Positions 18,874 to 29,756 of a DNA stretch of 64,000 bases are shown piece by piece; the stretch's first letter is position 1; each line of letters starts with the position of its first letter. The DNA is from Aquilonibacter sp963820185. Lineage in GTDB: Bacteria > Vulcanimicrobiota > Vulcanimicrobiia > Vulcanimicrobiales > Vulcanimicrobiaceae. The stretch spans positions 186,001 through 250,000 of the forward strand of contig CAWFYV010000002.1 in the NCBI GenBank assembly GCA_963820185.1, read 5' to 3'. The position numbers were made by a program, and so were the translations under genes. A model generated the notes under the pieces. The model had not been told where the DNA came from. It was given only the letters and a program-made list of their open reading frames with translations, and ran no database searches.

Positions 18874-20701
18874 TTCTTCTCCGAAGCATTCGATAGTCGC
18901 CGCTGCGCACCGTTATCCCGCGCCCATCAAACCATTCGAGGAGCGGCACGGCGTACTTGCGCGAGGTACCAAGGAGATCGCGAAACTCTGCCATGCTCAT
19001 CTTGCCGTGTTGCGTGATGAACGTTTCGACGCGTTGGTGTGCTTGCTCGATCTGCGTGCCGCGATAGAGCGCGTCGCCGACCTTGACCAGCACGCCGCGC
19101 GCGAGCAACGTGTCGAAGGCCCTGACGATACCCGGAATATTCGACGCCTTGATTTGCGCGACGACTGCATCGAATGGAACCGGCACGAAGGGCACCGCGG
19201 CATCGAAGGGCACGTGGGACTCGAAAAACACGCGCTGCTCCGCCGACAGCTTCGGTTGATGGGCCGTCGTCGCGTAATAGCCGTGCCGCTGCACGATACG
19301 CCCCTCTTCAGTGAGTGTCGCGAGCAAGCGCACCAGCAGCGGTTCGGCCACGCCGAGCGTGCGCGCAAGGAGCATCGAGGTCGTGCCCATCGCCCACGCC
19401 TCGCGTTCATGCGCGCTTTCGAGCTCGGCGATAACGCGTTGCGAAAATTCCGAAAACGCCGCCGCACCGACGTAGGCGAGTGGTCGCGCGAGCGCAACGG
19501 CTTCGCCACGCTCGAGCAACTCATGCAGTGCCGTAGCAGCCGCATCCTCGCGAACGTTCGCTCCGAAGGCGAGCGCGCCGAGCTCCTGCGGCTCGAGCCC
19601 AGCCTGCGCTAAGAGCGCTGCAATAGCACCGTCCGCTTGCGTCGACGTCGCGGCCGGTGCTCCGTCACGACCAAATGCAACGATTTCACCGCCGCCCAAG
19701 AGCGTTTTAGGCGAGAGACGGCGCACGACGAAGCGCACACCAGGAAAAGCCAGCACCGGTTCGCGCAGTGAAAGCGTCACGTTTTCGCCGAACACGAGCG
19801 TACCGAGGACTTCCGCAGAGCCGATGTAGGCGCGCACGGGCGTGCGGCGTCGGAGCAGCGCCTGCGCCTCCGGTACTGCCTCGAAGCGAACTGTAAACTC
19901 GCTGCGCGCCGAGAAGGACGGATCGGCAACGACAGCACCGCGCGCAAGGCGCTCGCGTTCGATCCCGGGCACGTTGAGTGCGACGCGCGTGCCACCAGTC
20001 GCGGCGTCGTGCGCTTCACCAAAAACTTGCAAACTGCGTATGCGTGCGGTCGACCCGAGCGGTTGCAGCGCAATCGTATCGCCGACGGCGAGGCGCCCCT
20101 GCATCAACGTACCGGTCACGATCGTTCCGCGGCCCGGCAGCGTGAACACCCGGTCGACGGGAAGATAGGCCGGTGCATCCGGATCGCGCGGCGGCAGCGA
20201 CGCGAGCTGCTGACGTAAGAATTCCTTGAGCAGATCGAGGTTGACGCCGGTGATCGTCGATACGGCAAAGATGAATGCGTCGCGCGCAATGGTTTCGCTG
20301 AGTTGCCGGTGCACGCGTTGACACGCCGCGCCTTGCTCTTCGGGTGGAACCAGATCGATCTTCGTCAACGCAACAACGATGCGCTTGACATTGAGGTAGC
20401 GCAAAATTTGCAGATGTTCGAGCGTCTGGGGCATCACGCCGTCATCAGCCGCGATAACCAGCAGCAGCACTTCCATGCCCGCCGCACCGGCAAGCATGTT
20501 GTGCAAAAAGCGTTCGTGCCCGGGAACGTCGACGATGCCCGCCTCGCTGCCGTCGTCGAAACGCAGATGTGCAAAGCCGAGATCGAGCGTCATGCCGCGT
20601 TCTTGTTCTTCGAGCCAGCGGTCGGGGTTCGTACCGGTGAGCGCCTGAACGAGCGACGATTTTCCGTGGTCTACGTGACCCGCAGTACCGACGATGTGCA
20701 T
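18848..20701 (-). CDS. selB: Selenocysteine-specific elongation factor SelB
   Basis: 617 residues from the ATG at 20701, where 'MHIVGTAGHVDHGKSSL' is the normal N-terminus; a longer upstream frame overlaps the permease and is rejected. GTPase motifs: P-loop 'GHVDHGKS' (8-15), 'DVPGHERF', 'TKIDLV'. EF-Tu-like domains II/III follow (~175-340), then four winged-helix repeats (~370-617) that bind the SECIS hairpin in selenoprotein mRNA. SelB carries Sec-tRNA to in-frame UGA codons. Its ATG shares one base with the permease TAA (TAATG), so the genes are coupled. Matches the tRNA-Sec at 4505-4598. Confidence 0.97.
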   Translation of the reverse strand: MHIVGTAGHVDHGKSSLVQALTGTNPDRWLEEQERGMTLDLGFAHLRFDDGSEAGIVDVPGHERFLHNMLAGAAGMEVLLLVIAADDGVMPQTLEHLQILRYLNVKRIVVALTKIDLVPPEEQGAACQRVHRQLSETIARDAFIFAVSTITGVNLDLLKEFLRQQLASLPPRDPDAPAYLPVDRVFTLPGRGTIVTGTLMQGRLAVGDTIALQPLGSTARIRSLQVFGEAHDAATGGTRVALNVPGIERERLARGAVVADPSFSARSEFTVRFEAVPEAQALLRRRTPVRAYIGSAEVLGTLVFGENVTLSLREPVLAFPGVRFVVRRLSPKTLLGGGEIVAFGRDGAPAATSTQADGAIAALLAQAGLEPQELGALAFGANVREDAAATALHELLERGEAVALARPLAYVGAAAFSEFSQRVIAELESAHEREAWAMGTTSMLLARTLGVAEPLLVRLLATLTEEGRIVQRHGYYATTAHQPKLSAEQRVFFESHVPFDAAVPFVPVPFDAVVAQIKASNIPGIVRAFDTLLARGVLVKVGDALYRGTQIEQAHQRVETFITQHGKMSMAEFRDLLGTSRKYAVPLLEWFDGRGITVRSGDYRMLRRRNDRPETAS

Positions 20702-22095
20702 TACGGTGGTGCTTCTTGGAGGCTTCGGAGGCGGCTCTTTCTGTAGCCATACCTCCAGTAGATGGCGATGCCGATCGCGAACCACGCGCCGAAGCGCAGC
20801 CAGGTCGGCCAATCGAGGCTAAAGATCAGGACGACACATGCGAGCGCACCGGCGATCGAGAAGAGCGGCAGCAGCGGCGCTTTGAACGGGCGGTCGGCAT
20901 GCGGTTCGAGGACGCGCAAAACGAGCACACCGGCACAGACGATCGCAAAGGCTGCAAGCGTGCCGATATTCGTAAGCTTCAAGAGCGCATCGAGTGGCAG
21001 GATCCCAGCAAGCACCGCGACGATTGCGCCCGTGATCGCCGTCATCTTTGCCGGCGTGCGAAAGCGCGGATGAATCTTCGCCACTGCCGGCGGCAGCATG
21101 CGATCGCGCGCCATGACGTAAAAGATCCGAATCTGTCCGAGCAACGAGGTAATCATCACGGTGGCATTCCCGGCTAGCCCGCCGAGCGCGACGATCCAGT
21201 ATGCTAGGGGATTCGTGGTTGCGGCATGCAGCGCGTCGAGCATGGCGGCGCCGCCGCTCAACTTTCCGTACGGCAGCACCGCCACCGATAAGAAAGTGAG
21301 TGAGACATAGAGCAGCGTGCCGATCCCGAGCGCGAGGACGATGCCAATCGGCACATTGCGGTGCGGTGCATGCGCCTCCTCCGAGGCAACCGTCACCGTA
21401 TCAAAGCCGATGTAGGCGAAGAAGACCAGCGCCGAACTGCCGAGGATGCCGGAAAAATGAAAAGGCGCGAACGGCCGCAGGTTCTGCGGATTGACAGCAT
21501 GGAGCGTGCAACCGATGAAGACAAGCATTGTAACCACTTGAAAAATTACGAGCGCGCCATTTACGTTGGCCGATTCGCGAATGCCGAATGCTACGAGCGC
21601 GGTAACGACGAGCGTAGTGAGTACTGCGATCACATCGATCTGTCCAGCGTAAACCGCACCCGCCTGCGCCCAGTGCGGTAATGTAACGCCGACCTGCGCG
21701 AGCAACGGCTGCGCGAACGCGGACCACGAGGCGGCGGTCGGCGCGACCGAGACACCATACTCCAGGATGAGATCCCAGCCGATCACCCACGCGATAACTT
21801 CGCCGAGCGTGGTATACGCGTATGTATAGGCACTCCCCGCGACCGGCACCATCGACGCGAATTCTGCATAACATAGGGCGACGCAAAGACTCACCAGCCC
21901 CGTGATGACGAAAGCGACGATCACGCTTGGACCGGCCACGTGTGCGCCGACACCGATCGTCGGAAAGATCCCGCCGAGCATCGTGCCCAGGCCAATTGCC
22001 GTGAGCGCGGGCCAGCCGAGGGTGCGACGCAGCGTCGGGCCATCCGACTCGCGCGACGTCCACGCGAGCGGCTGCCGCGCGAAGAGCTGCTTCAC
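20701..22095 (-). CDS. APC-superfamily amino-acid permease encoded between selA and selB
   Basis: 464 residues with about 12 transmembrane helices. Helix 1 holds the APC signature 'ALTAIGLGTMLGGIFPTIG' (GxG substrate-binding bend), followed by 'AGPSVIVAFVITGLVSLCVALCYAEFASMVPVAGSAYTY'. It resembles the cationic amino-acid transporter/YfnA-like branch. The start overlaps the selA stop (ATGA at 22092-22095) and the stop overlaps the selB start (TAATG), so it is translated as part of the sel operon. Substrate is unknown; a role in supplying Ser, Cys or selenocompounds is tempting but only inferred from position. Confidence 0.9.
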   Translation of the reverse strand: MKQLFARQPLAWTSRESDGPTLRRTLGWPALTAIGLGTMLGGIFPTIGVGAHVAGPSVIVAFVITGLVSLCVALCYAEFASMVPVAGSAYTYAYTTLGEVIAWVIGWDLILEYGVSVAPTAASWSAFAQPLLAQVGVTLPHWAQAGAVYAGQIDVIAVLTTLVVTALVAFGIRESANVNGALVIFQVVTMLVFIGCTLHAVNPQNLRPFAPFHFSGILGSSALVFFAYIGFDTVTVASEEAHAPHRNVPIGIVLALGIGTLLYVSLTFLSVAVLPYGKLSGGAAMLDALHAATTNPLAYWIVALGGLAGNATVMITSLLGQIRIFYVMARDRMLPPAVAKIHPRFRTPAKMTAITGAIVAVLAGILPLDALLKLTNIGTLAAFAIVCAGVLVLRVLEPHADRPFKAPLLPLFSIAGALACVVLIFSLDWPTWLRFGAWFAIGIAIYWRYGYRKSRLRSLQEAPP

Positions 22096-23423
22096 CCGTT
22101 GGTTAGTGCGCTGACGATTGCGTCGTCATCTTCCGGCGCGACCGTGCGAAGATCGAGAACCACACGCTGGTCCTCGATACGCGTAACAATCGGCGGCGTC
22201 CCCCTGCGCAGGCGCGCGGCAATCGCATCGGCATTGGACGACGAGAGTGCAATCCCGATCGAGCGAATCTTCGCCTGCGGAAGCGATCCGCCACCGACTT
22301 GCCCTTCGGTGTCGATGACGTTCGCGCCGGCTACACGCGCAGCGATCCGCGTCGCGCGCTCGCGCAGCGCGTCGGTCGACACCGCGAGCATGCGGTAGAA
22401 TGGGATTTGCTCGCGCGACTCCTTCGTCGCGTACAGGCGCAGCGTCGCGCCGAGCAGCGCGAGCGTCACCTTGTCGACACGCAGCGCACGGACCAACGGA
22501 TTCGAGCGCAGCCGTGCAACGTGCGAACGCGTGCCGACGATGATGCCGCCTTGCGGACCACCGAGTAACTTGTCACCTGAAAATGCGACGAGTGACATTC
22601 CGTCAGCGACGGCATCTTGCGCCGTGCGTTCGTGCGGCAAGCCGTACTCGCGCAGATCGACGAGCGCGCCGCTGCCCAGATCCTCAACGACCGCAACGCC
22701 GGCGCGACGGCCGAAGGCCGCGAGGTCGGCCGGGCCAACGTCATCGACGAAGCCTTCAATGGTGTAGTTCGATTGGTGGGAGCGCATCACGAGCGCCGTA
22801 CGCGGCGTGAGGGCGCGCTCGTAGTCGCGCAGGTACACTTTGTTGGTCGTCCCGACTTCGACCAGCTTGGCACCGCTGCGCGCGAGGACGTCGGGCAAGC
22901 GGAAACCGCCGCCGATCTCGATCAGCTGATTGCGCGCGAGGACCACTTCACCGTCGCGCGCGAACGTATCGAGGATCAGCAGAATCGCTGCCGCGCAGTT
23001 GTTGACGACGAGCGCATCTTGCGCGCCGGTGATACGGCACAAGAGCTCGCTTGCGTGCACGTAACGCGAGCCACGCTCACCGGCACTCAGGTCGAACTCG
23101 AGATTCGAATACCCCTGGGCCACATCGCGTGCTTCTTCGAACGCGGTTGCGGCGATCGGCGCGCGGCCCAGATTCGTGTGCAACAGCGTACCTGTCGCGT
23201 TGATGACGCCTTGCAGCATCGCCGCGGCATGTTCCGCTGCGCGATCGACAAGTCGCGCAACGATCGCCTCGATCGGCGGCACGCGCTCGCCAGCGCGAAC
23301 GCGATCGAGCTCAGCCGAAACGAGGTCACGTAAAGCATCGCGCCCCACGAGAACCTCGTAGGGCGCGACGGACGGATCTTCGAGCAACCGGTGCATCGCC
23401 GGGATGGCGCGACGGTCGCTCAC
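22092..23423 (-). CDS. selA: L-seryl-tRNA(Sec) selenium transferase SelA
   Basis: Converts Ser-tRNA(Sec) to Sec-tRNA(Sec) using selenophosphate and pyridoxal phosphate. With the GTG at 23423 it has 443 residues, near the usual size (a Met nine residues further in is the alternative). The fold-type I core is clear: 'GVINATGTLLHTNLGRAP', 'YSNLEFDLSAGERGSR', 'AVVEDLGSGALVD' and the PLP lysine Lys285 in 'FSGDKLLGGPQGGI'. It follows trxA by 10 bases and overlaps the permease start by four. selD, needed to make selenophosphate, is not in the window. Confidence 0.97.
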   Translation of the reverse strand: MSDRRAIPAMHRLLEDPSVAPYEVLVGRDALRDLVSAELDRVRAGERVPPIEAIVARLVDRAAEHAAAMLQGVINATGTLLHTNLGRAPIAATAFEEARDVAQGYSNLEFDLSAGERGSRYVHASELLCRITGAQDALVVNNCAAAILLILDTFARDGEVVLARNQLIEIGGGFRLPDVLARSGAKLVEVGTTNKVYLRDYERALTPRTALVMRSHQSNYTIEGFVDDVGPADLAAFGRRAGVAVVEDLGSGALVDLREYGLPHERTAQDAVADGMSLVAFSGDKLLGGPQGGIIVGTRSHVARLRSNPLVRALRVDKVTLALLGATLRLYATKESREQIPFYRMLAVSTDALRERATRIAARVAGANVIDTEGQVGGGSLPQAKIRSIGIALSSSNADAIAARLRRGTPPIVTRIEDQRVVLDLRTVAPEDDDAIVSALTNG

Positions 23424-23433
23424 GGGCGGCTGG

Positions 23434-23760
23434 TTAGGCGACGTGCTTGGCGAGCATGCCCGATATGACATTCTCCGGAACGTATCCGACGATCCGATCG
23501 ACCGGCTGGCCATCCTTGAAAAGGATGAGGCACGGAATACCGGAGACCTGATACTGTCCGGCAATGTTCGGGTTGTCGTCGGTGTTCAGCTTGACGAACT
23601 TCGCCTTGCCGCTATTCGCGGCAGCGACTTTCTCAACCACCGGCGAGAGCATCTTGCACGGGCCGCACCATGGCGCCCAAAAATCAACCAGCACCGGCTC
23701 CTTGGCGCCGAGGACTTCGTCCTGGAAATTCGTCTGACCGACGTCTGCTAAAGCACTCAT
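23434..23760 (-). CDS. trxA: Thioredoxin
   Basis: 108 residues from the ATG at 23760 (an in-frame ATG at 23790 gives ten more and is possible, since the AAGGAGG near 23778-23784 lies rather far from the chosen start). Active site 'WCGPCK' (Trp31, Cys32, Cys35), with 'DFWAPWCGPC' strand before it and the cis-Pro motif 'VSGIPCLILF' near residue 75. It reduces protein disulfides using thioredoxin reductase. As first gene of the selA-permease-selB-ade cluster it links redox and selenium metabolism; thioredoxin systems can reduce selenite, which makes the placement suggestive. Cys rather than Sec is encoded at both active-site positions. Confidence 0.95.
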   Translation of the reverse strand: MSALADVGQTNFQDEVLGAKEPVLVDFWAPWCGPCKMLSPVVEKVAAANSGKAKFVKLNTDDNPNIAGQYQVSGIPCLILFKDGQPVDRIVGYVPENVISGMLAKHVA

Positions 23761-23860
23761 GAAAACTGTTCTTTTAACCTCCTTGGTCATGAACCCTTAC
23801 GCGGTAGCCCGAGGTTGCGGAGCGGAGCAGGCGGAAGGTTTCCTGCCCTGGAGGTGCCCG

Positions 23861-24141
23861 ATGCGCACGGATGCCATCGACCCCGGCCGCTGGGTTCAAA
23901 CGACGACTGCGGCCTTTGAAGTCACCCTCACGACACCGTCGTCGACCAGCACGACGGTCGAGACGGTCACCACCTCGCACGATCCGCTCGCGGGCACGCA
24001 ACGCACGCTGCGTGGTGGCGCGATCGATCCGAACTTTCTCCCGTTGCCGAATCCCGCCGAATCCGTCTCGGTGCTCGAAGAATTCGCGCTGAGCACGGTG
24101 ACGTACGTGTACGACGACCGCGCCCAGCTCAAAGCGCTCGA

Positions 24142-24145
<4 letters not shown>
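23861..24145 (+). CDS. Small hypothetical protein, Thr/Ser-rich
   Basis: 94 residues from the ATG at 23861, which has GGAGGTG seven bases upstream; the longer frame from 23759 lacks a ribosome site and overlaps trxA. Thr/Ser-rich N-terminal half ('TTTAAFEVTLTTPSSTSTTVETVTTS') then 'GAIDPNFLPLPNPAESVSVLEEFALSTVTYVYDDRAQL'. No signal peptide, membrane segment or known motif. Divergent from trxA and convergent with gyrA (four-base stop overlap). The good ribosome site and codon-like usage support it being real; function unknown. Confidence 0.55.
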
Positions 24146-26646
<2,501 letters not shown>

Positions 26647-26650
26647 TATT

Positions 26651-26676
26651 TAAAAAAGCCGCGCGCAGGACGCGGC
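26651..26676 (-). terminator. Hairpin plus T-run directly before gyrA (terminator or attenuator)
   Basis: On the minus strand a stem GCCGCG / CGCGGC with a 7-base loop is followed by six T residues and then AAATA before the gyrA ATG. It has the form of an intrinsic terminator. It would end transcripts of the upstream gene (26715-27074), and because it sits within the gyrA leader it could also attenuate gyrA. Confidence 0.7.
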
Positions 26677-26714
26677 CAAAACTCTCTTCCTTACTTTCCT
26701 TATATGTTCGCTTT

Positions 26715-27074
26715 TTACGGTGGGTCTTCCCACACCGGAATGCCCTCGTCGTCGCTTTCGACCGCGAGCTCATCGAACGAAATCGCGCCCTCCGGTAAGG
26801 GCGCCGGCGCGGGTTCTGCAGCGAACGCGTCGGCCTCGGTCTCCCCGCCGGCGGCTGCCGCAAAAGCCGGGTCGAAGTCAGGTTCGGGAGCGTTGAAATC
26901 GACGGCCGGGCGCGGCTCGCCCGTCCGGGGCGGCGGCGGCGGAGCGACTGGCGGTTTGCCCGATTCGACGCTTTGCCCGATACGCGCTTTGGCCGCCTTG
27001 GCGGCGTTTGCGATGAACGCCAGATGATCTTGGACGGACTGCTCGAGCTCCGCTTCGAAATCGCCGTTGGACAT
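26715..27074 (-). CDS. Hypothetical acidic, Pro/Ala-rich protein
   Basis: 119 residues from the ATG at 27074. The first ~45 residues are helical ('DFEAELEQSVQDHLAFIANAAKAAKARIGQ'); the rest is disordered, with proline runs and many Asp/Glu, ending 'DEGIPVWEDPP'. No known family. The start codon overlaps the tsaE start on the other strand (CATG), so the pair has almost no leader between them. It precedes the terminator and gyrA and may be transcribed separately from gyrA. Confidence 0.6.
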   Translation of the reverse strand: MSNGDFEAELEQSVQDHLAFIANAAKAAKARIGQSVESGKPPVAPPPPPRTGEPRPAVDFNAPEPDFDPAFAAAAGGETEADAFAAEPAPAPLPEGAISFDELAVESDDEGIPVWEDPP

Positions 27075-27513
27075 GCCCGAGAGCTTCGCCGCATCGGCGC
27101 GGCAGACTTTCCCAACACAGCGCGCCTTTGAAGCCTTCGCCGCCGAGTTTGCACGCGCGTTGCGCCCCGGCGACGTTGTCGCGCTCTCCGGAGAGCTTGG
27201 TTCGGGCAAAACAACATTCGTGCGCGCTGCCGTGCGCGCGCGTCACGGAGAAGACCAGACAACCAGCCCCACCTTTACGTTTTGGCACCGCTATCCGGGC
27301 GAACCGCCGATCGATCATCTCGATCTGTATCGCGTCGAAGATCCCAACGAGCTCCACGAACTCGGACTTGAAGAGGCGTTCGACGGTCGTTCGATCGCAT
27401 TCGTGGAGTGGTGGACGCACGCGCCCTCGTTGATCCCACGGCGTCGTTACGAAGTACGCATCGCGGGCGTGGGCGATCTCCCGCGTAGCGTCGAGGTCAT
27501 TGCGCCGGCGTGA
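27073..27513 (+). CDS. tsaE: tRNA threonylcarbamoyladenosine biosynthesis ATPase TsaE
   Basis: 146 residues from the ATG at 27073. TsaE is the small ATPase of the TsaBDE complex that makes t6A37 in tRNAs reading ANN codons. The P-loop is 'GELGSGKTTFVRA', then 'TTSPTFTFWHRYPG' and 'DHLDLYRVEDPNELHELGLEEAF' and 'FVEWW', all normal for the family. It overlaps tsaB by four bases (GTGA), the usual bacterial pairing. tsaD is not in the window. Confidence 0.95.
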   Translation: MPESFAASARQTFPTQRAFEAFAAEFARALRPGDVVALSGELGSGKTTFVRAAVRARHGEDQTTSPTFTFWHRYPGEPPIDHLDLYRVEDPNELHELGLEEAFDGRSIAFVEWWTHAPSLIPRRRYEVRIAGVGDLPRSVEVIAPA

Positions 27514-28163
27514 TCGTCCTCGGACTGGATGGCGCGCTCGGCGCATTTTCGACCGCGGTGGTACGTGACGGCGAGGTGTTAGCGACCCAAGCACTCGCGG
27601 GCAATGTGGCGCTCGAAGCGGGGCTCGCGGCGGTCGCGGCGGCATTGCAGGAAGCAAACGTCGAGCCCTCACGCCTCGATCGGCTCGCAGTCGGCATCGG
27701 CCCGGGCGGCTTCACCGGCTTACGTATCTCGATTGCGTATGCAAAATCGCTTGCTCAGGCATGGGAACGCCCGCTGGTTCCGGTCTCCTCATTCGACGCC
27801 CTCGAGTTGGGGCTGCATCCGGCACGCGCATTGAGCGTTGTCGAGGGGCGCACGGGCGTCATCTCGGCGCGGTATCGTGCAGCAGAGGGGAGCGTGCGCG
27901 CCTCGGGCCGGACCCAGGAGGTATTAGCCGAGGTGCTACGCGGCGCCGAACCTGGCGAATTACCGGTAATTGGCGCACCGGAGGACGTACGCAGAGCTCT
28001 CGCCGAAGGCGGATGGTCAGTGAAACCCCTTGCCCCGTTGCATTCGCCCCCTGCGGCAGCCATCGCGCTGCTAGGCGCGAGCATGTCTGCAGCGGCAAGT
28101 GTGCACGAGGTTCGCGCAGACTACGGCGAGCTTCCCGCGGCGAAAGTGCCGCGGCTACGATGA
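27510..28163 (+). CDS. tsaB: tRNA threonylcarbamoyladenosine biosynthesis protein TsaB
   Basis: 217 residues, GTG start overlapping the tsaE stop. TsaB is an ASKHA-fold scaffold that dimerises with TsaD. It opens with 'VLGLDGALGAFSTAVVRDGEVLA' and has the family motif 'LAVGIGPGGFTGLRISIAYAKSLAQA', plus 'SSFDALELG'. Typical TsaB opens 'LaiDTs'; here 'GLDGA' is a modest variant. Part of the tsaE-tsaB-rimI coupled run. Confidence 0.95.
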   Translation: MIVLGLDGALGAFSTAVVRDGEVLATQALAGNVALEAGLAAVAAALQEANVEPSRLDRLAVGIGPGGFTGLRISIAYAKSLAQAWERPLVPVSSFDALELGLHPARALSVVEGRTGVISARYRAAEGSVRASGRTQEVLAEVLRGAEPGELPVIGAPEDVRRALAEGGWSVKPLAPLHSPPAAAIALLGASMSAAASVHEVRADYGELPAAKVPRLR

Positions 28164-28696
28164 AAGCCGAACTCTCCCGCGCGCCAAGCGGACGCCCCGA
28201 ACCGATGGTCATCGCACCGATGGCACACGGCGACATCGGCGACGTGCTCGCGATCGAGCGCGCGTCGTTTGCGACAACGTGGCCGGCTGATGCGTTCTAT
28301 AACGAGTTGCACACCAATAAACTCGCGCACTACTACACCGGCCGCATCGGGGGCAAGATCGTCGGCTACGGCGGCATTTGGGTGATCTTTGAGGACTCGC
28401 ATATCACGACGATCGCGGTCGATCCCGCGTTTCGCGGTCGCCGCTACGGCGAAACGTTGTTGCTCTATTTGCTCGATCAAGCGATCGAGCGCGGCGCATC
28501 CTGGATGACGCTCGAAGTGCGCGAAAGCAATGTCGGTGCGCAAGCGCTCTACCGTAAGTATGGTTTCACGACGGTGACGACGCGCAAAGGCTACTACAGC
28601 GACAACAACGAGAACGCGCTCGTGATGTGGGCGGGCAATCTCAAGAGCGAGCTCTTCCGCGCACGCCTCGAAGCGCTGCGCGCGCGCTTGGCATAA
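28160..28696 (+). CDS. rimI: RimI-type ribosomal-protein-alanine N-acetyltransferase
   Basis: 178 residues from the ATG at 28160 that overlaps the tsaB stop (ATGA). GNAT fold: 'ITTIAVDPAFRGRRYGETLLLYLLDQAIERG' is the acetyl-CoA loop (RxxGxG/A type), then 'LEVRESNVGAQALYRKYGFTTVTTRKGYYSDNNENALVMW', typical of RimI. It acetylates the N-terminus of ribosomal protein S18 (and perhaps other proteins). The tsaE-tsaB-rimI order is common among bacteria and supports the call. It has a C-terminal tail longer than the E. coli form. Confidence 0.93.
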   Translation: MKAELSRAPSGRPEPMVIAPMAHGDIGDVLAIERASFATTWPADAFYNELHTNKLAHYYTGRIGGKIVGYGGIWVIFEDSHITTIAVDPAFRGRRYGETLLLYLLDQAIERGASWMTLEVRESNVGAQALYRKYGFTTVTTRKGYYSDNNENALVMWAGNLKSELFRARLEALRARLA

Positions 28697-28701
28697 CGCG
28701 T

Positions 28702-29166
28702 TTGATAGCAGCACTCGATGGCGTCTTCATCGGAGAGAATCTCTCCGGAGCGCAGCTTCTTTTGGGAAAGCCGCAGCCGGCGATGTTTCGCCAAGTGCCC
28801 GCCATGCAGTGGAAGCTGCCGTCGGGACTCGTCATCACGGTACTCACCGCGAGAGATGGCTCCGTTACGCTGGTGGATGAAACCGCCGCCGCTGGGACGC
28901 AGCCGACTGCACTCGTGGACGAAGATATGCGGGAGACGGGGCTGACGTTCAATCAGGACAGCCACGCAAACGTCGCTAGTGTTCTCCAAGCACCGGTGAC
29001 CGGGGGATGCAAGAGCAGCTTTGGCGCGGATTGCTGGCTCTATCACTACGATCGCGGTGTCGTGATGCGCACAGATTTTGCTCCGAGCGGTCCCGCGGAT
29101 GGCGGTTTGCGCGAAGTCACGCTCGCCGTGCCATCGCTCTTAGCGCAATTGCACTTCGACGAGTGA
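28702..29166 (+). CDS. Hypothetical protein between rimI and yqeK
   Basis: The most likely start is the TTG at 28702, six bases after the rimI stop, giving 154 residues; no ATG is near and the ribosome site is poor. The body 'GVFIGENLSGAQLLLGKPQPAMF' and 'MQWKLPSGLVITVLTARDGSVTLVDE' reads beta-rich, with two Cys in 'GGCKSSFGADCWLYHY'. No export signal or known domain. Its stop overlaps the yqeK GTG, so it belongs to the operon. Function unknown. Confidence 0.6.
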   Translation: MIAALDGVFIGENLSGAQLLLGKPQPAMFRQVPAMQWKLPSGLVITVLTARDGSVTLVDETAAAGTQPTALVDEDMRETGLTFNQDSHANVASVLQAPVTGGCKSSFGADCWLYHYDRGVVMRTDFAPSGPADGGLREVTLAVPSLLAQLHFDE

Positions 29167-29756
29167 ACTACCCCAAACTCTCGCACGCCGTGCGCGCCCA
29201 CCTCGGCCAAGACCATCGCTATCGCCACTGTGTACGCGTCGCGCGCAGCGCTGATATCCTGGCGCAGCTGCACGGCGTCGATCCGCGGAAGGCCCGCCTG
29301 GCGGCAATGTTGCACGATCTCGCACGCTTGTATTCAGCCTCGCAATTGATCGAAGAATGTGAACGCCGCGCGATTGCCATCGATCCGTTCGAGCGACGCA
29401 ACCCGATCGTGTTACACGCGCCGCTGGGTGCCGCCCTGGCGCGCGAGATGTTCGACGTCGACGATCTCGGCGTACTCTCGGCAATCGCCAAACACACGCT
29501 GGGCGCGGCGGAGATGTCGCCGCTCGATTGCGTCGTGTACCTTGCCGATGCGCTCGAACCGGGTCGCGATTTTGCCAATCGCACGACGATTTGGAATCTC
29601 GCGAAACACGACGTGCGTGCAGCGATGTCGGCCGCAATCGCCGACACTCTCGTCTACCTCGCTGCACAGGGGCGCGAGCCGGCGCCGCAGACGCTCGCGA
29701 TGCAGCGCAACTTTGCTACCATCGTCCCACGGGGAGTCGAACCATCGCTGAACTAA
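29163..29756 (+). CDS. yqeK: YqeK-type HD-domain phosphohydrolase
   Basis: 197 residues, GTG start overlapping the previous stop. The HD motif 'HDLA' follows 'RKARLAAMLHDLARLYS', with 'HAPLGAALAREMF', 'AKHTLGAAEMSPLDCVVYLADALEPGRDF', the pattern of YqeK, which hydrolyses symmetrical dinucleoside tetraphosphates (Ap4A). It is usually found directly before rsfS, as here. The rsfS start lies within its last codons. Confidence 0.93.
   Translation: MNYPKLSHAVRAHLGQDHRYRHCVRVARSADILAQLHGVDPRKARLAAMLHDLARLYSASQLIEECERRAIAIDPFERRNPIVLHAPLGAALAREMFDVDDLGVLSAIAKHTLGAAEMSPLDCVVYLADALEPGRDFANRTTIWNLAKHDVRAAMSAAIADTLVYLAAQGREPAPQTLAMQRNFATIVPRGVEPSLN

Noticed and set aside
18848..20812. Longer SelB starting at 20812
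   Set aside because: The extra 37 residues overlap the permease and have no family resemblance; 'MHIVGTAGHVDHGKS' is the natural start.
23434..23760. Thioredoxin as a selenoprotein
   Set aside because: Both active-site positions are Cys (CGPC) and the stop is beyond a complete fold.
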